Origin: a virus
Strand: one strand, 5' to 3'
DNA length: 44,592 bases
Virus record (IMG/VR): IMGVR_UViG_3300047446_000185
Coordinates: 1 to 44,592 of that record
Under the pieces are notes generated by a model, which saw only the letters and a program-made list of their open reading frames with translations, was not told where the DNA came from and did no database searches. Both the position numbers and the translations under genes were made by a program. Each line of letters begins with the position of its first letter. The first letter of the stretch is position 1. This document shows positions 14,262 through 20,954 of the stretch, piece after piece.

Positions 14262-15082
14262 CGTCCGCCGTCCTGACCGGCGGTGACCATCGTGGAGAAC
14301 AGGACGATCGCCGAGTCCTGGAGCTGGTCGACGGTCGGTTTCAGGGCGTCCCGAGCGGCGTCCCGAGCGGCGTCCCCAGCGGCGGCCCGAGCGGCGTCCC
14401 CAGCGGCGGCCCCAGCGGCGGCCCCAGCGGCGGCCCAAGCGGCGGCCCCAGCGGCGTCCCCAGCGGCGTCCCCAGCGGCGGCCCCAGCGGCGTCCCCAGC
14501 GGCGTCCCCAGCGGCGGCCCCAGCGGCGTCCCCAGCGGCGTCCCCAGCGGCGGCCCAAGCGGCGGCCCAAGCGGCGGCCCCAGCGGCGGCCCAAGCGGCG
14601 GCCCAAGCGGCGGCCCCAGCGGCGGCCCCAGCGGCGGCCCCAGCGGCGGCCCCAGCGGCACGCGCCTTGTCGGCGCTCAACCGAACCACGGGACCTGCAG
14701 CCTCCGCAGCGGCCAGGTCCACGATGCGGCGCAACGCACGCAACTCCGCAGCCTCGGCGGTCAGGCCCGCGAGATCCAGCCACGCCGGGGTGTACGTGCG
14801 GATCAGCCAGTCCAGCGCCAGATAGCCGCGCGTCTCGTCGAGGCCGTCACCGGCCGTGCCCAGCATGGCCGGGAGTGTCGGCTTCAGCAGCTGCCGCTTG
14901 GCGTCGTCGAGCCGGTCGTTGAGTTCGCGGCCGAATCCGCCGAGGATCGGCGAGACGCAGGCCGGGTGGTCGGAGTGCTTCTCACCAGCCATGTAGGAAG
15001 CGGCCTCTAGCAGGCACAAGCCCTGGTCGGGGTTGTCGTGGCCGCCTTTGGCGAGTTGCAGGGTGTCCAGGTTGATGTTCAT
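14258..15082 (-). CDS. Alanine-rich tetrapeptide-repeat protein
   Basis: A 274-residue protein. Residues 1-~140 are an ordinary helical domain (GLCLLEAASYMAGEKHSDHPACVSPILGGFGRELND; LALDWLIRTYTPAWLDLAGL). Residues ~141-248 are about 27 four-residue units of form (A/D)AA(G/W/R), and the end is DALKPTVDQLQDSAIVLFSTM. The N-terminal domain looks like a family seen in actinobacteria and their phages, remembered only as hypothetical. The ATG at 15082 has AAGGAC upstream. Function unknown; the repeat should form a long helix or superhelix. Confidence 0.8.
   Translation of the reverse strand: MNINLDTLQLAKGGHDNPDQGLCLLEAASYMAGEKHSDHPACVSPILGGFGRELNDRLDDAKRQLLKPTLPAMLGTAGDGLDETRGYLALDWLIRTYTPAWLDLAGLTAEAAELRALRRIVDLAAAEAAGPVVRLSADKARAAGAAAGAAAGAAAGAAAWAAAWAAAGAAAWAAAWAAAGDAAGDAAGAAAGDAAGDAAGAAAGDAAGDAAGAAAWAAAGAAAGAAAGDAARAAAGDAARDAARDALKPTVDQLQDSAIVLFSTMVTAGQDGGR
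14337..14660. repeat. 12-bp tandem repeat, about 27 copies
   Basis: The plus-strand unit is about AGCGGCGGCCCC, with single-base variants (GGC/GTC, CCCC/CCCA/CCCG) that toggle the coded residues between G, W, D and R. All six reading directions across the repeat lack stops in most frames, which creates long false ORFs. This is a coding minisatellite prone to slipped-strand length change. Confidence 0.92.
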
Positions 15083-15206
15083 CTCTATGTCCTTCGGTCG
15101 TGCATATGCGGGTTGGGTGGCCCGGGCCGCGAGCGCTAGCGCCGCCCACGGACCGGGCCGGGTGCCGGGCCCGACGACCAGAGAGGTGGCCGACGGACCC
15201 GGCAGA
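15083..15206. other. Intergenic GC-rich dyads
   Basis: 124 bp between the repeat-protein gene and the next gene upstream. It contains the palindrome GCGCTAGCGC (15133-15142) and several GGCCCGG/CCGGGCC complements that could form hairpins. It is likely a transcriptional punctuation or leader for the repeat-protein gene. No gene seen. Confidence 0.35.
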
Positions 15207-15581
15207 TCAGGAGGAGGTGTCGCTCGCGGGCTCGTCGACGGGGGCGCGGCCGATCACCCGGCCGTCCGGCACCTCGTCGGACTGGATCGGCTCCATCGAC
15301 TCGGCGATCCGGTCGGCCAGCGGGGCGCTCGACTCCCACGGCTTCAGCTTCAGCTCGGCGGGGATGACGATCCGGGCGTGCTCGATCAGCCCGTACTCCT
15401 CGCCGCCGGCGGCCTCGACGCTGGGGTACTCCGCGGCCCAGACGCCGTCGAACATGGCGTTCATGACCTGCGTGCACTGCTCGAGGCTCGGCGCGATGAC
15501 CGTGGCGTAGTAGCCGAGCAGCTTCTTGCCGGTGAACGGGCAGCGCTGGCCGTAGCCGAAGGTGAAGATCCGGGTCTCCAT
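15207..15581 (-). CDS. Hypothetical protein, 124 aa (tandem paralogue A)
   Basis: The N-terminal motif IFTFGYGQRCPFTGKKLLGYYATVIAPSLEQCTQVM...WAAEYP matches the next gene upstream (YFSFGGGQRDPKTGESLRDKYATVIAADADACRTAM...WCGEYV). The two form a tandem pair sharing an FxFGxGQRxPxTG...YATVIA domain of unknown function. The C-terminal halves differ. The TGATG overlap at 15581 fixes the start. Confidence 0.7.
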   Translation of the reverse strand: METRIFTFGYGQRCPFTGKKLLGYYATVIAPSLEQCTQVMNAMFDGVWAAEYPSVEAAGGEEYGLIEHARIVIPAELKLKPWESSAPLADRIAESMEPIQSDEVPDGRVIGRAPVDEPASDTSS

Positions 15582-15976
15582 CACGCCACCCACGCGTCGT
15601 GAGACTCGACCAGCAGCGACCTGCCATGCTCGCCGACGTGCACCAGCTCGCCGTCAAGAACCCGGATCAGGCCGCCGCAGTCCGTGCAGAGCAGCTTCGG
15701 CGCGTCGTCGCCAGTCGCGTCGATCAACTCGTGCTGTGTCCAGCGCGGGATCCACTTGTCGGCATGCGCCGTGCCGGGGACGTACTCGCCGCACCACTCC
15801 CGCCCGTGCACGGCGAACATCGCGGTCCGGCAGGCGTCGGCGTCCGCCGCGATCACCGTGGCGTACTTGTCGCGCAGGCTTTCGCCGGTTTTCGGGTCCC
15901 TCTGGCCGCCGCCGAAGCTGAAGTACCGGGTCACCGGCTGGTCTGTGGTCTCGGCCGGGGATACGGTTTCGTTCAT
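15581..15976 (-). CDS. Hypothetical protein, 131 aa (tandem paralogue B)
   Basis: Carries the same YFSFGGGQRDPKTG...YATVIA domain (residues ~18-70) as its downstream neighbour. It adds a C-terminal zinc-like LLCTDCGGLIRVLDGELVHVGEH. The ATG at 15976 has AGAGAGG upstream and follows a strong hairpin at 16011-16044, so this gene may begin a new translational or transcriptional unit. Confidence 0.7.
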   Translation of the reverse strand: MNETVSPAETTDQPVTRYFSFGGGQRDPKTGESLRDKYATVIAADADACRTAMFAVHGREWCGEYVPGTAHADKWIPRWTQHELIDATGDDAPKLLCTDCGGLIRVLDGELVHVGEHGRSLLVESHDAWVA

Positions 15977-16010
15977 CGGATTGACCTCTCTCTCGTTGGG
16001 GTTTGGTCCG

Positions 16011-16044
16011 GCGGGCCGTCCGGTGGGGAAGACCGGCGGCCCGC
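16011..16044 (-). terminator. Strong GC-rich hairpin (tract-less terminator or attenuator)
   Basis: GCGGGCCG plus CCGGT (16011-16024, with a single bulged base) pairs with ACCGG plus CGGCCCGC (16032-16044) around a 7-nt loop, giving 13 base pairs. It lies just past the stop of the 41-residue gene and before the next ribosome site. No T-run follows, as is usual in high-GC hosts. Confidence 0.5.
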
Positions 16045-16049
16045 GATCG

Positions 16050-16175
16050 TCAGAGGGTGCCGCTGAGCGGCTTGCCCTTCTTCGGCTTGTTGCCGCCCTT
16101 GGGCTTCGCACCCTTCGGCGGCTTCTTCGGCTGATTGGGCGGCTTGCCGCCGGTGATCAGGTCCCACAGGTTCAC
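16050..16175 (-). CDS. Small Lys/Pro-rich protein, 41 aa
   Basis: GTG at 16175 overlaps the upstream stop as GTGA, the coupling pattern used across this operon. The product starts VNLWDLITGG and continues as a basic KPP/KPK-rich tail ending KPLSGTL. The amphipathic start plus cationic tail could bind membrane or nucleic acid, but no function is known. Supported by coupling and by the lack of other coding in the gap. Confidence 0.5.
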   Translation of the reverse strand: MNLWDLITGGKPPNQPKKPPKGAKPKGGNKPKKGKPLSGTL

Positions 16176-16678
16176 CGCGGCGGCACCGGCAGCGGCGGCG
16201 GCGGGATGGGTGCCGGGATGGGCGGCCACCCGCCCGCACCGTCACGGTCCGGATCGTGGTCGAGGCTGTAGTGCCTGCGCAGGTAGTTGCGGTCGAGCAT
16301 CTTGTTCCAGCGCCAGGCGTCCATCTCGGCGTACGACATCTGGTAGACCCAGTCCGTGGCGAGCTGCTGGCAGACCCGCGTGTAGGTGGCGTCCTGGAGG
16401 CCGACCCCCGGCCTGACGCCGTTGCCTGTTGGCGCTCGCTGTGAGAGACGCGGCCGGGGGTCGGAGCTTGCGCCTGCACCGAGGTCCACCACGGTCTCGG
16501 TGCTTCCGCGCGCCGCGGGTCCAAGCGCGGCGGCAGGGCCGGGCGTCGGCCCCTTCCCAGGTGCGACTGGGGCTTGAACCGGCTCGCCGGTCGTAGCGAC
16601 CGGGGGGTCCCGGCGAGCCGGAGTCAGAGGGACGAGCGGCTGGTGACCGCGCGACGCATCAGGAGGAGTCAGTGCCAT
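16172..16678 (-). CDS. Hypothetical proline-rich protein, 168 aa
   Basis: The disordered N-terminal ~95 residues are rich in Pro, Ala and Gly. A folded core LQDATYTRVCQQLATDWVYQMSYAEMDAWRWNKMLDRNYLRRHYSLD follows, then a polyproline tail (IPAPIPPPPLPVPP). The ATG at 16678 overlaps the end of the 39-residue membrane peptide gene by 10 nt. No clear ribosome site, so expression probably depends on coupling. Function unknown. Confidence 0.55.
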   Translation of the reverse strand: MALTPPDASRGHQPLVPLTPARRDPPVATTGEPVQAPVAPGKGPTPGPAAALGPAARGSTETVVDLGAGASSDPRPRLSQRAPTGNGVRPGVGLQDATYTRVCQQLATDWVYQMSYAEMDAWRWNKMLDRNYLRRHYSLDHDPDRDGAGGWPPIPAPIPPPPLPVPPR

Positions 16679-16788
16679 ATCGCACCGACCGCGCCGAAAC
16701 CGATCAAGAAGCAACCGGGCACGAGCAGCAGCAGGGCCGGCAGCAGGTCGATGACACGGCCGAGGGCGGACAGGACGTGGCGGATCAT
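16669..16788 (-). CDS. Membrane micropeptide, 39 aa
   Basis: A single hydrophobic span (VIDLLPALLLLVPGCFLIGF, ~13-32) follows a short basic N-terminus (MIRHVLSALGR). The ATG at 16788 forms ATGA with the upstream stop, and the stop overlaps the next gene's start. The size and topology fit a one-pass inner-membrane peptide; phage peptides of this kind may modulate host membrane proteins, but that is inference. Confidence 0.5.
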   Translation of the reverse strand: MIRHVLSALGRVIDLLPALLLLVPGCFLIGFGAVGAIWH

Positions 16789-17468
16789 GCGGCACCGCCG
16801 GCACTGTCGATGCCCGGGCCGGTCGGCGGACGGAGCGCGGCACCGGCCGGCCCGGGAGCAGGAGGAGGCGTCGTGTCCGCGCCGCCGCGCGCCAGCCGGT
16901 CCACAACCTTCTTGAGGTCTTCGTCGACCATCTCCGACAAGCCATTGAGTGCGTTTCGGCACATCTCGGCGACCTGATCTACGGCCGCCACGCGCTTAGT
17001 GGCGCGAGTCAGGCGCATGCGCCTGTCGCCGGAGTGCTTGATCAGCCATAGGAGGCCGGAAATATCGGTACAGCCAACCGACGGGTAAGCGCCCACGGCT
17101 GGGACGCACGCCTGACGGTCCAGCTTTGCGCCGACGAGTGACACGTCCGCTGGCACGTCGTAGGACTGGGACCACCAGCGCCCGTAACCGTCCGCCTGCT
17201 GAAACGCGCGCCGGATCCGGGCGGGCTTGGTGAGGTCAAGCTTCAGTTCGACTAGCCGGGTTGCGGACACACCATCGCGGAGGACGAGGTCGATGCGTCC
17301 CCAGCCGGGAACCACGACTTCCTCTTGGACAAGCCAGCCGAAGGCGTGGGCGAAGGTTGCTAGGTTGCGGCGCAGATCGGCCTCGGTCGGGCCGTTGGTC
17401 ACCATGATGACCTCGTCCTGGACGAAGACGCTGCCGAAGACACTGCGGAGATCACGCCGGTCGGTCAT
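16785..17468 (-). CDS. PD-(D/E)XK-like nuclease
   Basis: A 227-residue protein. The segment GWGRIDLVLRDGVSATRLVELKLDLTKPARIRRAFQQADGY contains D60, E74-x-K76 and Q90/Q91, the order expected for a PD-(D/E)XK active site. The preceding helix LATFAHAFGWLVQEEV resembles the fold's first helix. The C-terminal ~30 residues are a disordered Pro/Gly tail. It is the second gene of the early operon, distinct from the exonuclease at 11600-12493. A host-DNA-damaging or defence-related role is possible; substrate unknown. Confidence 0.6.
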   Translation of the reverse strand: MTDRRDLRSVFGSVFVQDEVIMVTNGPTEADLRRNLATFAHAFGWLVQEEVVVPGWGRIDLVLRDGVSATRLVELKLDLTKPARIRRAFQQADGYGRWWSQSYDVPADVSLVGAKLDRQACVPAVGAYPSVGCTDISGLLWLIKHSGDRRMRLTRATKRVAAVDQVAEMCRNALNGLSEMVDEDLKKVVDRLARGGADTTPPPAPGPAGAALRPPTGPGIDSAGGAA

Positions 17469-17692
17469 GCCGCGCCCAGGAGGCTGTTGAGGTAGGCGAT
17501 CAGCGCCTCGCGGGTGATCCTTCGGGAGCGGCCGATCTTGACCGACTCGATGGCGCCGGTGTGAACGAGATGCCAGACCAGTCGGGGGCTGAGATCGAGC
17601 AACTCGGCCGCGTGGGGGACGGTGTATGCAAGGGCATCCGACGATCCGGCACCCCCGTCCATGGGGTTGAACTTGATTGCGACTTCGTGCAT
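17465..17692 (-). CDS. xis: Excisionase/Cro-like HTH protein
   Basis: A 75-residue protein. YTVPHAAELLDLSPRLVWHLVHTGAIESVKIGRSRRITREALIAYLNSLL is the winged-HTH of the excisionase (MerR-like) group. It heads the leftward early operon and faces the repressor, so it could be the excisionase, a Cro-like switch protein, or both. The ATG at 17692 was chosen because a -10-like TACCTT ends 6 nt before it and no ribosome site is present, as in a leaderless mRNA. A GTG at 17728 is the alternative. Confidence 0.75.
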   Translation of the reverse strand: MHEVAIKFNPMDGGAGSSDALAYTVPHAAELLDLSPRLVWHLVHTGAIESVKIGRSRRITREALIAYLNSLLGAA

Positions 17693-17698
17693 GGAGTC

Positions 17699-17704
17699 AA
17701 GGTA
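17699..17704 (-). promoter_or_regulatory. Candidate -10 box of the early operon (leaderless start)
   Basis: TACCTT on the minus strand fits TANNNT and is followed by 6 nt and then ATG at 17692. The -35 region is poorly matched. Together with the mirrored arrangement at the repressor gene it suggests divergent leaderless promoters at the lysis-lysogeny switch. Confidence 0.45.
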
Positions 17705-17871
17705 GCGCGACTCGATGCACGAAGCCACTCATACGTTCGGCTGATTCCCCGGTTGCGTCTCGTCGCTAGCGTGTAAACCATGCAACCCAGTGCAGTGTTC
17801 AGGTCTGTCCGGCGGAGAGCGGCACCGACCCGGCCATCCGGACGACTTCGCTCACGGTGTCAATCCCGCCC

Positions 17872-17898
17872 ACGGGACAACAGGCCCACAAACGGGAC
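17872..17898. promoter_or_regulatory. Direct repeats upstream of repressor, possible operator
   Basis: ACGGGAC occurs at 17872-17878 and 17892-17898, 20 bp apart (about two helical turns), just upstream of the repressor's -10 box. This could be an autoregulatory operator. Only two copies, so weak. Confidence 0.3.
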
Positions 17899-17899
17899 T

Positions 17900-17905
17900 T
17901 ACCGT
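17900..17905 (+). promoter_or_regulatory. Candidate -10 box of repressor (leaderless start)
   Basis: TACCGT followed by 6 nt and then GTG at 17912, with no ribosome site between. The same geometry is seen on the opposite strand at 17699-17704. Confidence 0.45.
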
Positions 17906-17911
17906 TACGCC

Positions 17912-18352
17912 GTGGCAGAGCCGCTCGATCCCGCCGTAGCCCGCGCCCGGTTCGCCGTCTTCGTCGAGCGCGCGCTCGAAGCTGCGCGGGGACGTGGCAT
18001 GACGGACCGCAAGATCTACAAGGCCAGCGGCGTCGCCTCAAGCACATTTCACCGCTGGCGGCTCGGCCAGGGCACAGAACTACCTCAGATCTCCAAAGTC
18101 CGCGCCTTCTGCTCGGCCACCGGGGCAAGCATCGACGACGCGATGAAGGCGCTCGGCATGACCGATGCCGCGCACGAGCCCACCCCCGAACCGCCGCTAC
18201 CCAACGACGTGCGGATCATCCTGCGCCGGCTCGCGGACCCGAACACCCCAGAGGTTCAGAAGCAGCTCATCCGCATGACGCTGCAGATGCTCGCCGAGCG
18301 CACCTATCCCCCCACCTCCGCCGATGAGAGGCCACGGCAGGAAGCAGGCTGA
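17912..18352 (+). CDS. Immunity repressor-like HTH protein
   Basis: A 146-residue protein. Residues ~10-75 (FAVFVERALEAARGRGMTDRKIYKASGVASSTFHRWRLGQGTELPQISKVRAFCSATGASIDDAMKALG) form an XRE-type HTH with recognition helix SSTFHRWRL. The C-terminal helical region (VRIILRRLADPNTPEVQKQLIRMTLQML) is likely for dimerisation. It lies between the divergent early promoter and integrase, the usual place for the repressor, and its stop is 1 nt before the integrase start. The GTG at 17912 was chosen over an in-frame ATG at 17780 because the extra residues look non-coding. Confidence 0.75.
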   Translation: MAEPLDPAVARARFAVFVERALEAARGRGMTDRKIYKASGVASSTFHRWRLGQGTELPQISKVRAFCSATGASIDDAMKALGMTDAAHEPTPEPPLPNDVRIILRRLADPNTPEVQKQLIRMTLQMLAERTYPPTSADERPRQEAG

Positions 18353-18353
18353 C

Positions 18354-19601
18354 ATGGCCAAGCGCTACCCCACGATCACGGAAGGCGCCGACGGCCAGTG
18401 GCACGCCTGGGTCGTGGTCGGCACCAAGGCGAACGGCCGCCCCGACCAACGCCACGTCAAGCGCGCGACCTACGACGAGGTCGAGGATCGGGTCGACGAG
18501 CTGCTCGCGCAGAAGAAGACGGGACGCGTGCAGAAGGGCGGCCGATCACCGCTCGCCGAGACCTGGATCGAGACGGTCTACTTCGAGAACGTGGCGCCGC
18601 TCAACTGCGACTACTCGACCATCGAGGGCGCGCGTAAAAAGCTGCGCCGCTACGCCTGGCCGGTGATGGGCAAGGTCCCCATGGGCCGGCTCAAGGCCGA
18701 GAACATCACCGCCGTCTACGTGGGGATGATCCGCGCCGGTCTGGCCGAGGCGACCATCCTCCAGGTGCATCACATCATCATGCCCGCGCTCAAGGTGGCG
18801 TTCCGGCAGGGCGTGCTGAACCACAACCTCGCCGAGTTGGTCGAGCGGCCGAAGTTCAAGCCGAAGCCGATGGCGGCGCCCAGCCTCGGCGCCGCGGAGC
18901 GGGTGCTGGCCGTGACCGACAAGCGCCGCAGCGCCGCGCGCTGGCGGTGCGGGCTCGGGCTCGGGCTGCGCCAGGGCGAGGCGCTCGGCCTGCGCTGGCC
19001 GTTCGTCGACATTGACTCCGCCGAGCCGAGCGCGAGGATCCACTGGCAGTTGCACCGCCGGCCGTTCCGGCACGGCTGCGGCGACGTGCCGTGCGGACGG
19101 CGGCGGGGCGGGAACTGCCCGCAGCGTGTTCTTCTGCTCCGCAAAGGTGAGGTCCAGGTTGAGGGCGGGCTGATCCTCAAGAAGCCGAAGGGCAGCAGCT
19201 ACGGCGAGATCCCGTTACCGCCGGAGTTCGTCGAGGAGCTGCGGCGGCACCGGGAGATTCAGGGCCTGGAGAAGCTGATGGGTGGCGCCGCCTACGCCGG
19301 GCACGATTTCGTGTTCGCGCGGCTCGACGGCGGTCCGATCAGCCCGGAAGCGGACTGGGCCGAATGGCAGGAGATCGAGGAGGAGGCGGGCGTCCGGGGC
19401 ATCCGGGTGCACGACGGCCGGCATTTCACCGCGTCGTTCCTGCTTGCGCTGGGCGTCGACTCGCGGGTCGTGCAGACGATCCTGCGGCACTCCAGCATCA
19501 AGGTCACCGAGGCGTACATGGATGTTGCGAAGGACCTGAAGCGAGAGGCGACGAGCCGGATCGGCAAGGCGCTGCCCGCGCCTAAACGTGACCGTGCGTG
19601 A
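18354..19601 (+). CDS. int: Tyrosine-type site-specific integrase
   Basis: A 415-residue recombinase that joins attP to a host tRNA site. It has an arm-binding N-terminus (~1-65), a SAM-like core-binding domain (~65-170) and a catalytic domain with R206 (GLRQGEALGLRW), H353-x2-R356 (HDGRHF), H379 (LRHSS) and Tyr388 (TEAYMD). The insertion HGCGDVPCGRRRGGNC (~240-255) has H/C residues that may bind zinc, as in many actinobacterial integrases. It is co-transcribed with the repressor (1-nt gap) and the attP core lies ~75 bp downstream. Confidence 0.97.
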   Translation: MAKRYPTITEGADGQWHAWVVVGTKANGRPDQRHVKRATYDEVEDRVDELLAQKKTGRVQKGGRSPLAETWIETVYFENVAPLNCDYSTIEGARKKLRRYAWPVMGKVPMGRLKAENITAVYVGMIRAGLAEATILQVHHIIMPALKVAFRQGVLNHNLAELVERPKFKPKPMAAPSLGAAERVLAVTDKRRSAARWRCGLGLGLRQGEALGLRWPFVDIDSAEPSARIHWQLHRRPFRHGCGDVPCGRRRGGNCPQRVLLLRKGEVQVEGGLILKKPKGSSYGEIPLPPEFVEELRRHREIQGLEKLMGGAAYAGHDFVFARLDGGPISPEADWAEWQEIEEEAGVRGIRVHDGRHFTASFLLALGVDSRVVQTILRHSSIKVTEAYMDVAKDLKREATSRIGKALPAPKRDRA

Positions 19602-19616
19602 GTCCGGCCGGGAGCC

Positions 19617-19639
19617 AGGAGGGTGTAGTACACCCTCCT
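19617..19639. repeat. Perfect 11-bp palindrome after integrase
   Basis: AGGAGGGTGTA-G-TACACCCTCCT begins 16 nt after the integrase stop and overlaps the left attP arm repeat. It could serve as an integrase terminator, as an arm site, or both. Confidence 0.55.
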
Positions 19640-19656
19640 GTACACCCTTGATCTTG
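19621..19656 (+). repeat. attP left arm direct repeat
   Basis: A 36-bp element with two GTACACCCT boxes 12 bp apart, ending TTGATCTTG. It is repeated with 33/36 identity at 19789-19824 on the other side of the attP core. Probable integrase arm-type binding site. Confidence 0.7.
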
Positions 19657-19675
19657 GCGGGCATGGCAGACGTGC

Positions 19676-19720
19676 TGGTGGGGCGGGCGGGACTCGAACC
19701 CGCGACCGAGGGATTATGAG
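19676..19720 (-). other. attP: attP core (3' half of a CAU-anticodon tRNA)
   Basis: Read on the minus strand, this gives the anticodon loop CTCATAA, the anticodon-stem 3' side, the T arm GCGGG-TTCGAGT-CCCGC, the acceptor 3' strand CCGCCCC, a discriminator A and CCA. The 5' half of the tRNA is missing, so it is not a gene but the part that rebuilds the host tRNA (CAU anticodon; Met or Ile type) after integration. Its intact state shows the window is not an integrated prophage. Confidence 0.88.
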
Positions 19721-19788
19721 TGAGTCGATGTTCACTGCACCCCACTGCATGGCCTGCATTTCCGTAGTCTGTGCAGACTCCCGCAGCG

Positions 19789-19824
19789 GGGTGCAGTACA
19801 CCCTCAAGTACACCCTTGATCTTG
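19789..19824 (+). repeat. attP right arm direct repeat
   Basis: Second copy of the 36-bp arm element, in the same orientation, 168 bp from the first. It differs at three positions and keeps both GTACACCCT boxes and the TTGATCTTG end. Confidence 0.7.
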
Positions 19825-19829
19825 CACGC

Positions 19830-20402
19830 TCAGTGATCGGTCCATGGATCGTCCAGACGACGGGCGATCCTGCGTGCCGCCTCCATCGTCTCGGGATCCA
19901 GACCCGAAGGCGCAACCACCTCCGGGCGGCCCCGCCAGAACACGAACGCCATGGCGAAGAGCGCGACGACGGCGGCTGTCAGAATCGCGATCAAGTCGTA
20001 CCAGCCGCCAGGCCCGCCTTCCGGGGGGCCAGCCGGCCCGACGGCGACTCTAGGCAGTGCTGGCACGGTCGTACGCAGTGCAGGCGTCGGCGATGGCGCC
20101 GGTGTGCGCGTGTCCCGCCGTGCGGCACTCCGCCTGCTCGGTTCGTTCATGCCCACTGCCGCATTCCCCCTCGTGATGGTGTTGATCGGCTCTGCGTTAG
20201 TCGGCTCCGTCGTCGTCTTCGGCCGCGTCGTCGGCTCCGCCTCGGTGCCGGCCGTCGTCGGGCTGCCACCGGGCAGCAGGTCGATCGACACGTCGACGGC
20301 TGGCAGGGGCAGGATGGGCCCCGGATCGGCGGCGGCCGGGTCGGCGGCCAGTCCGACGATGAGGCAGGCCAGTCCGGCGACTATGCCGGTTTGGCTGTGC
20401 AT
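19830..20402 (-). CDS. Secreted, C-terminally anchored protein
   Basis: A 190-residue protein. Residues 1-~25 (MHSQTGIVAGLACLIVGLAA, then DPAAADP) are a signal peptide with a plausible cleavage after AAA. A long low-complexity Thr/Pro/Glu-rich stretch follows, then a membrane span (YDLIAILTAAVVALFAMAFVFW, ~138-159) and a short charged tail. The topology would place the Thr/Pro region outside the cell. It sits next to attP, the classic location for lysogenic-conversion genes. The ATG has GGGAG 6 nt upstream. Function unknown. Confidence 0.65.
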   Translation of the reverse strand: MHSQTGIVAGLACLIVGLAADPAAADPGPILPLPAVDVSIDLLPGGSPTTAGTEAEPTTRPKTTTEPTNAEPINTITRGNAAVGMNEPSRRSAARRDTRTPAPSPTPALRTTVPALPRVAVGPAGPPEGGPGGWYDLIAILTAAVVALFAMAFVFWRGRPEVVAPSGLDPETMEAARRIARRLDDPWTDH

Positions 20403-20624
20403 GATGGCTCCCTTGGTGGATTGGGTTGCCGGGCGCGCGAGTGACCAGTCAACGCCTGGTGATCGGCCGATACATCCTCCGTGACCATGACCGGCTTTGG
20501 GACTGATCGTCAGACCGACATGGTCCGTCCAGATCGGATAGTTGACCTAGAGTTGCTAGATCATCGCCCACGGTGCACACTGCGCGTTGCGCCCCGCCAC
20601 CACTCCACACGCGAAGGACGCGCG
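20403..20624. promoter_or_regulatory. Divergent intergenic region
   Basis: 222 bp between the anchored-protein gene and the DUF4190-like gene. It is lower in GC than its surroundings and holds AGTTG-ACCTAG / AGTTG-CTAG near-repeats around 20540-20560, with CTAG-AGTTG-CTAG as a small dyad. It probably contains both divergent promoters, but no confident -35/-10 pair could be assigned. Confidence 0.35.
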
Positions 20625-20954
20625 ATGAACCGACCCGACGAGCAGTTGCAGCCATCCGATGACGAGGCGCTGGAGGAGTTCTACCCGCCGGCCGAAGAGG
20701 CTCCGACGCTGGTGCTGACGAGCCCTTGGGCCGTCTCCTCTTTTGTCGTCGGGCTGCTGTCGTTTTTCTTGATCGCCACGCCCTTGTGCCTGCCTGTCGC
20801 GATCCTCGCCGTGGTGTTCAGCCATAGCGCGCGCAAGCAGATCAGGACGGGCTTGCGCGGCGGATCGAGTTGGGCCATGTGCGGGCTGATCGTCGGCTAC
20901 ATGGTGCTCGTGGCGAGGATTTCGATCAGCATCATCATGACCTACATCAGCTGA
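20625..20954 (+). CDS. DUF4190-like membrane protein
   Basis: A 109-residue protein. An acidic N-terminal tail (DDEALEEFYPPAEEAP) is followed by TSPWAVSSFVVGLLSFFLIATPLCLPVAILAVVFSHSARKQIRTG and a second span (MCGLIVGYMVLVARISISII). This is the two-pass layout with a small polar loop I associate with DUF4190. Such proteins are common in actinobacteria; their function is unknown. The ATG at 20625 has AAGGAC upstream. It ends exactly where the convergent next gene ends (20954/20955). A surface or exclusion role in the lysogen is possible. Confidence 0.72.
   Translation: MNRPDEQLQPSDDEALEEFYPPAEEAPTLVLTSPWAVSSFVVGLLSFFLIATPLCLPVAILAVVFSHSARKQIRTGLRGGSSWAMCGLIVGYMVLVARISISIIMTYIS

Noticed and set aside
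14337-14660. Repeat array considered as CRISPR
   Set aside because: Units are contiguous with no spacers and encode a regular peptide repeat.
13229-15010. Long plus-strand reading frame of 593 codons with PSGGPSG repeats
   Set aside because: It runs antisense to six well-coupled genes and owes its length to the stop-free 12-bp repeat; no ribosome site.
17780-17911. N-terminal extension of the repressor from ATG 17780
   Set aside because: Arginine/proline-rich with no fold, and it would span the apparent -10 box and operator-like repeats.
19676-19720. tRNA gene
   Set aside because: Only the anticodon loop to CCA half is present; it lies between integrase arm repeats, so it is an attachment core.
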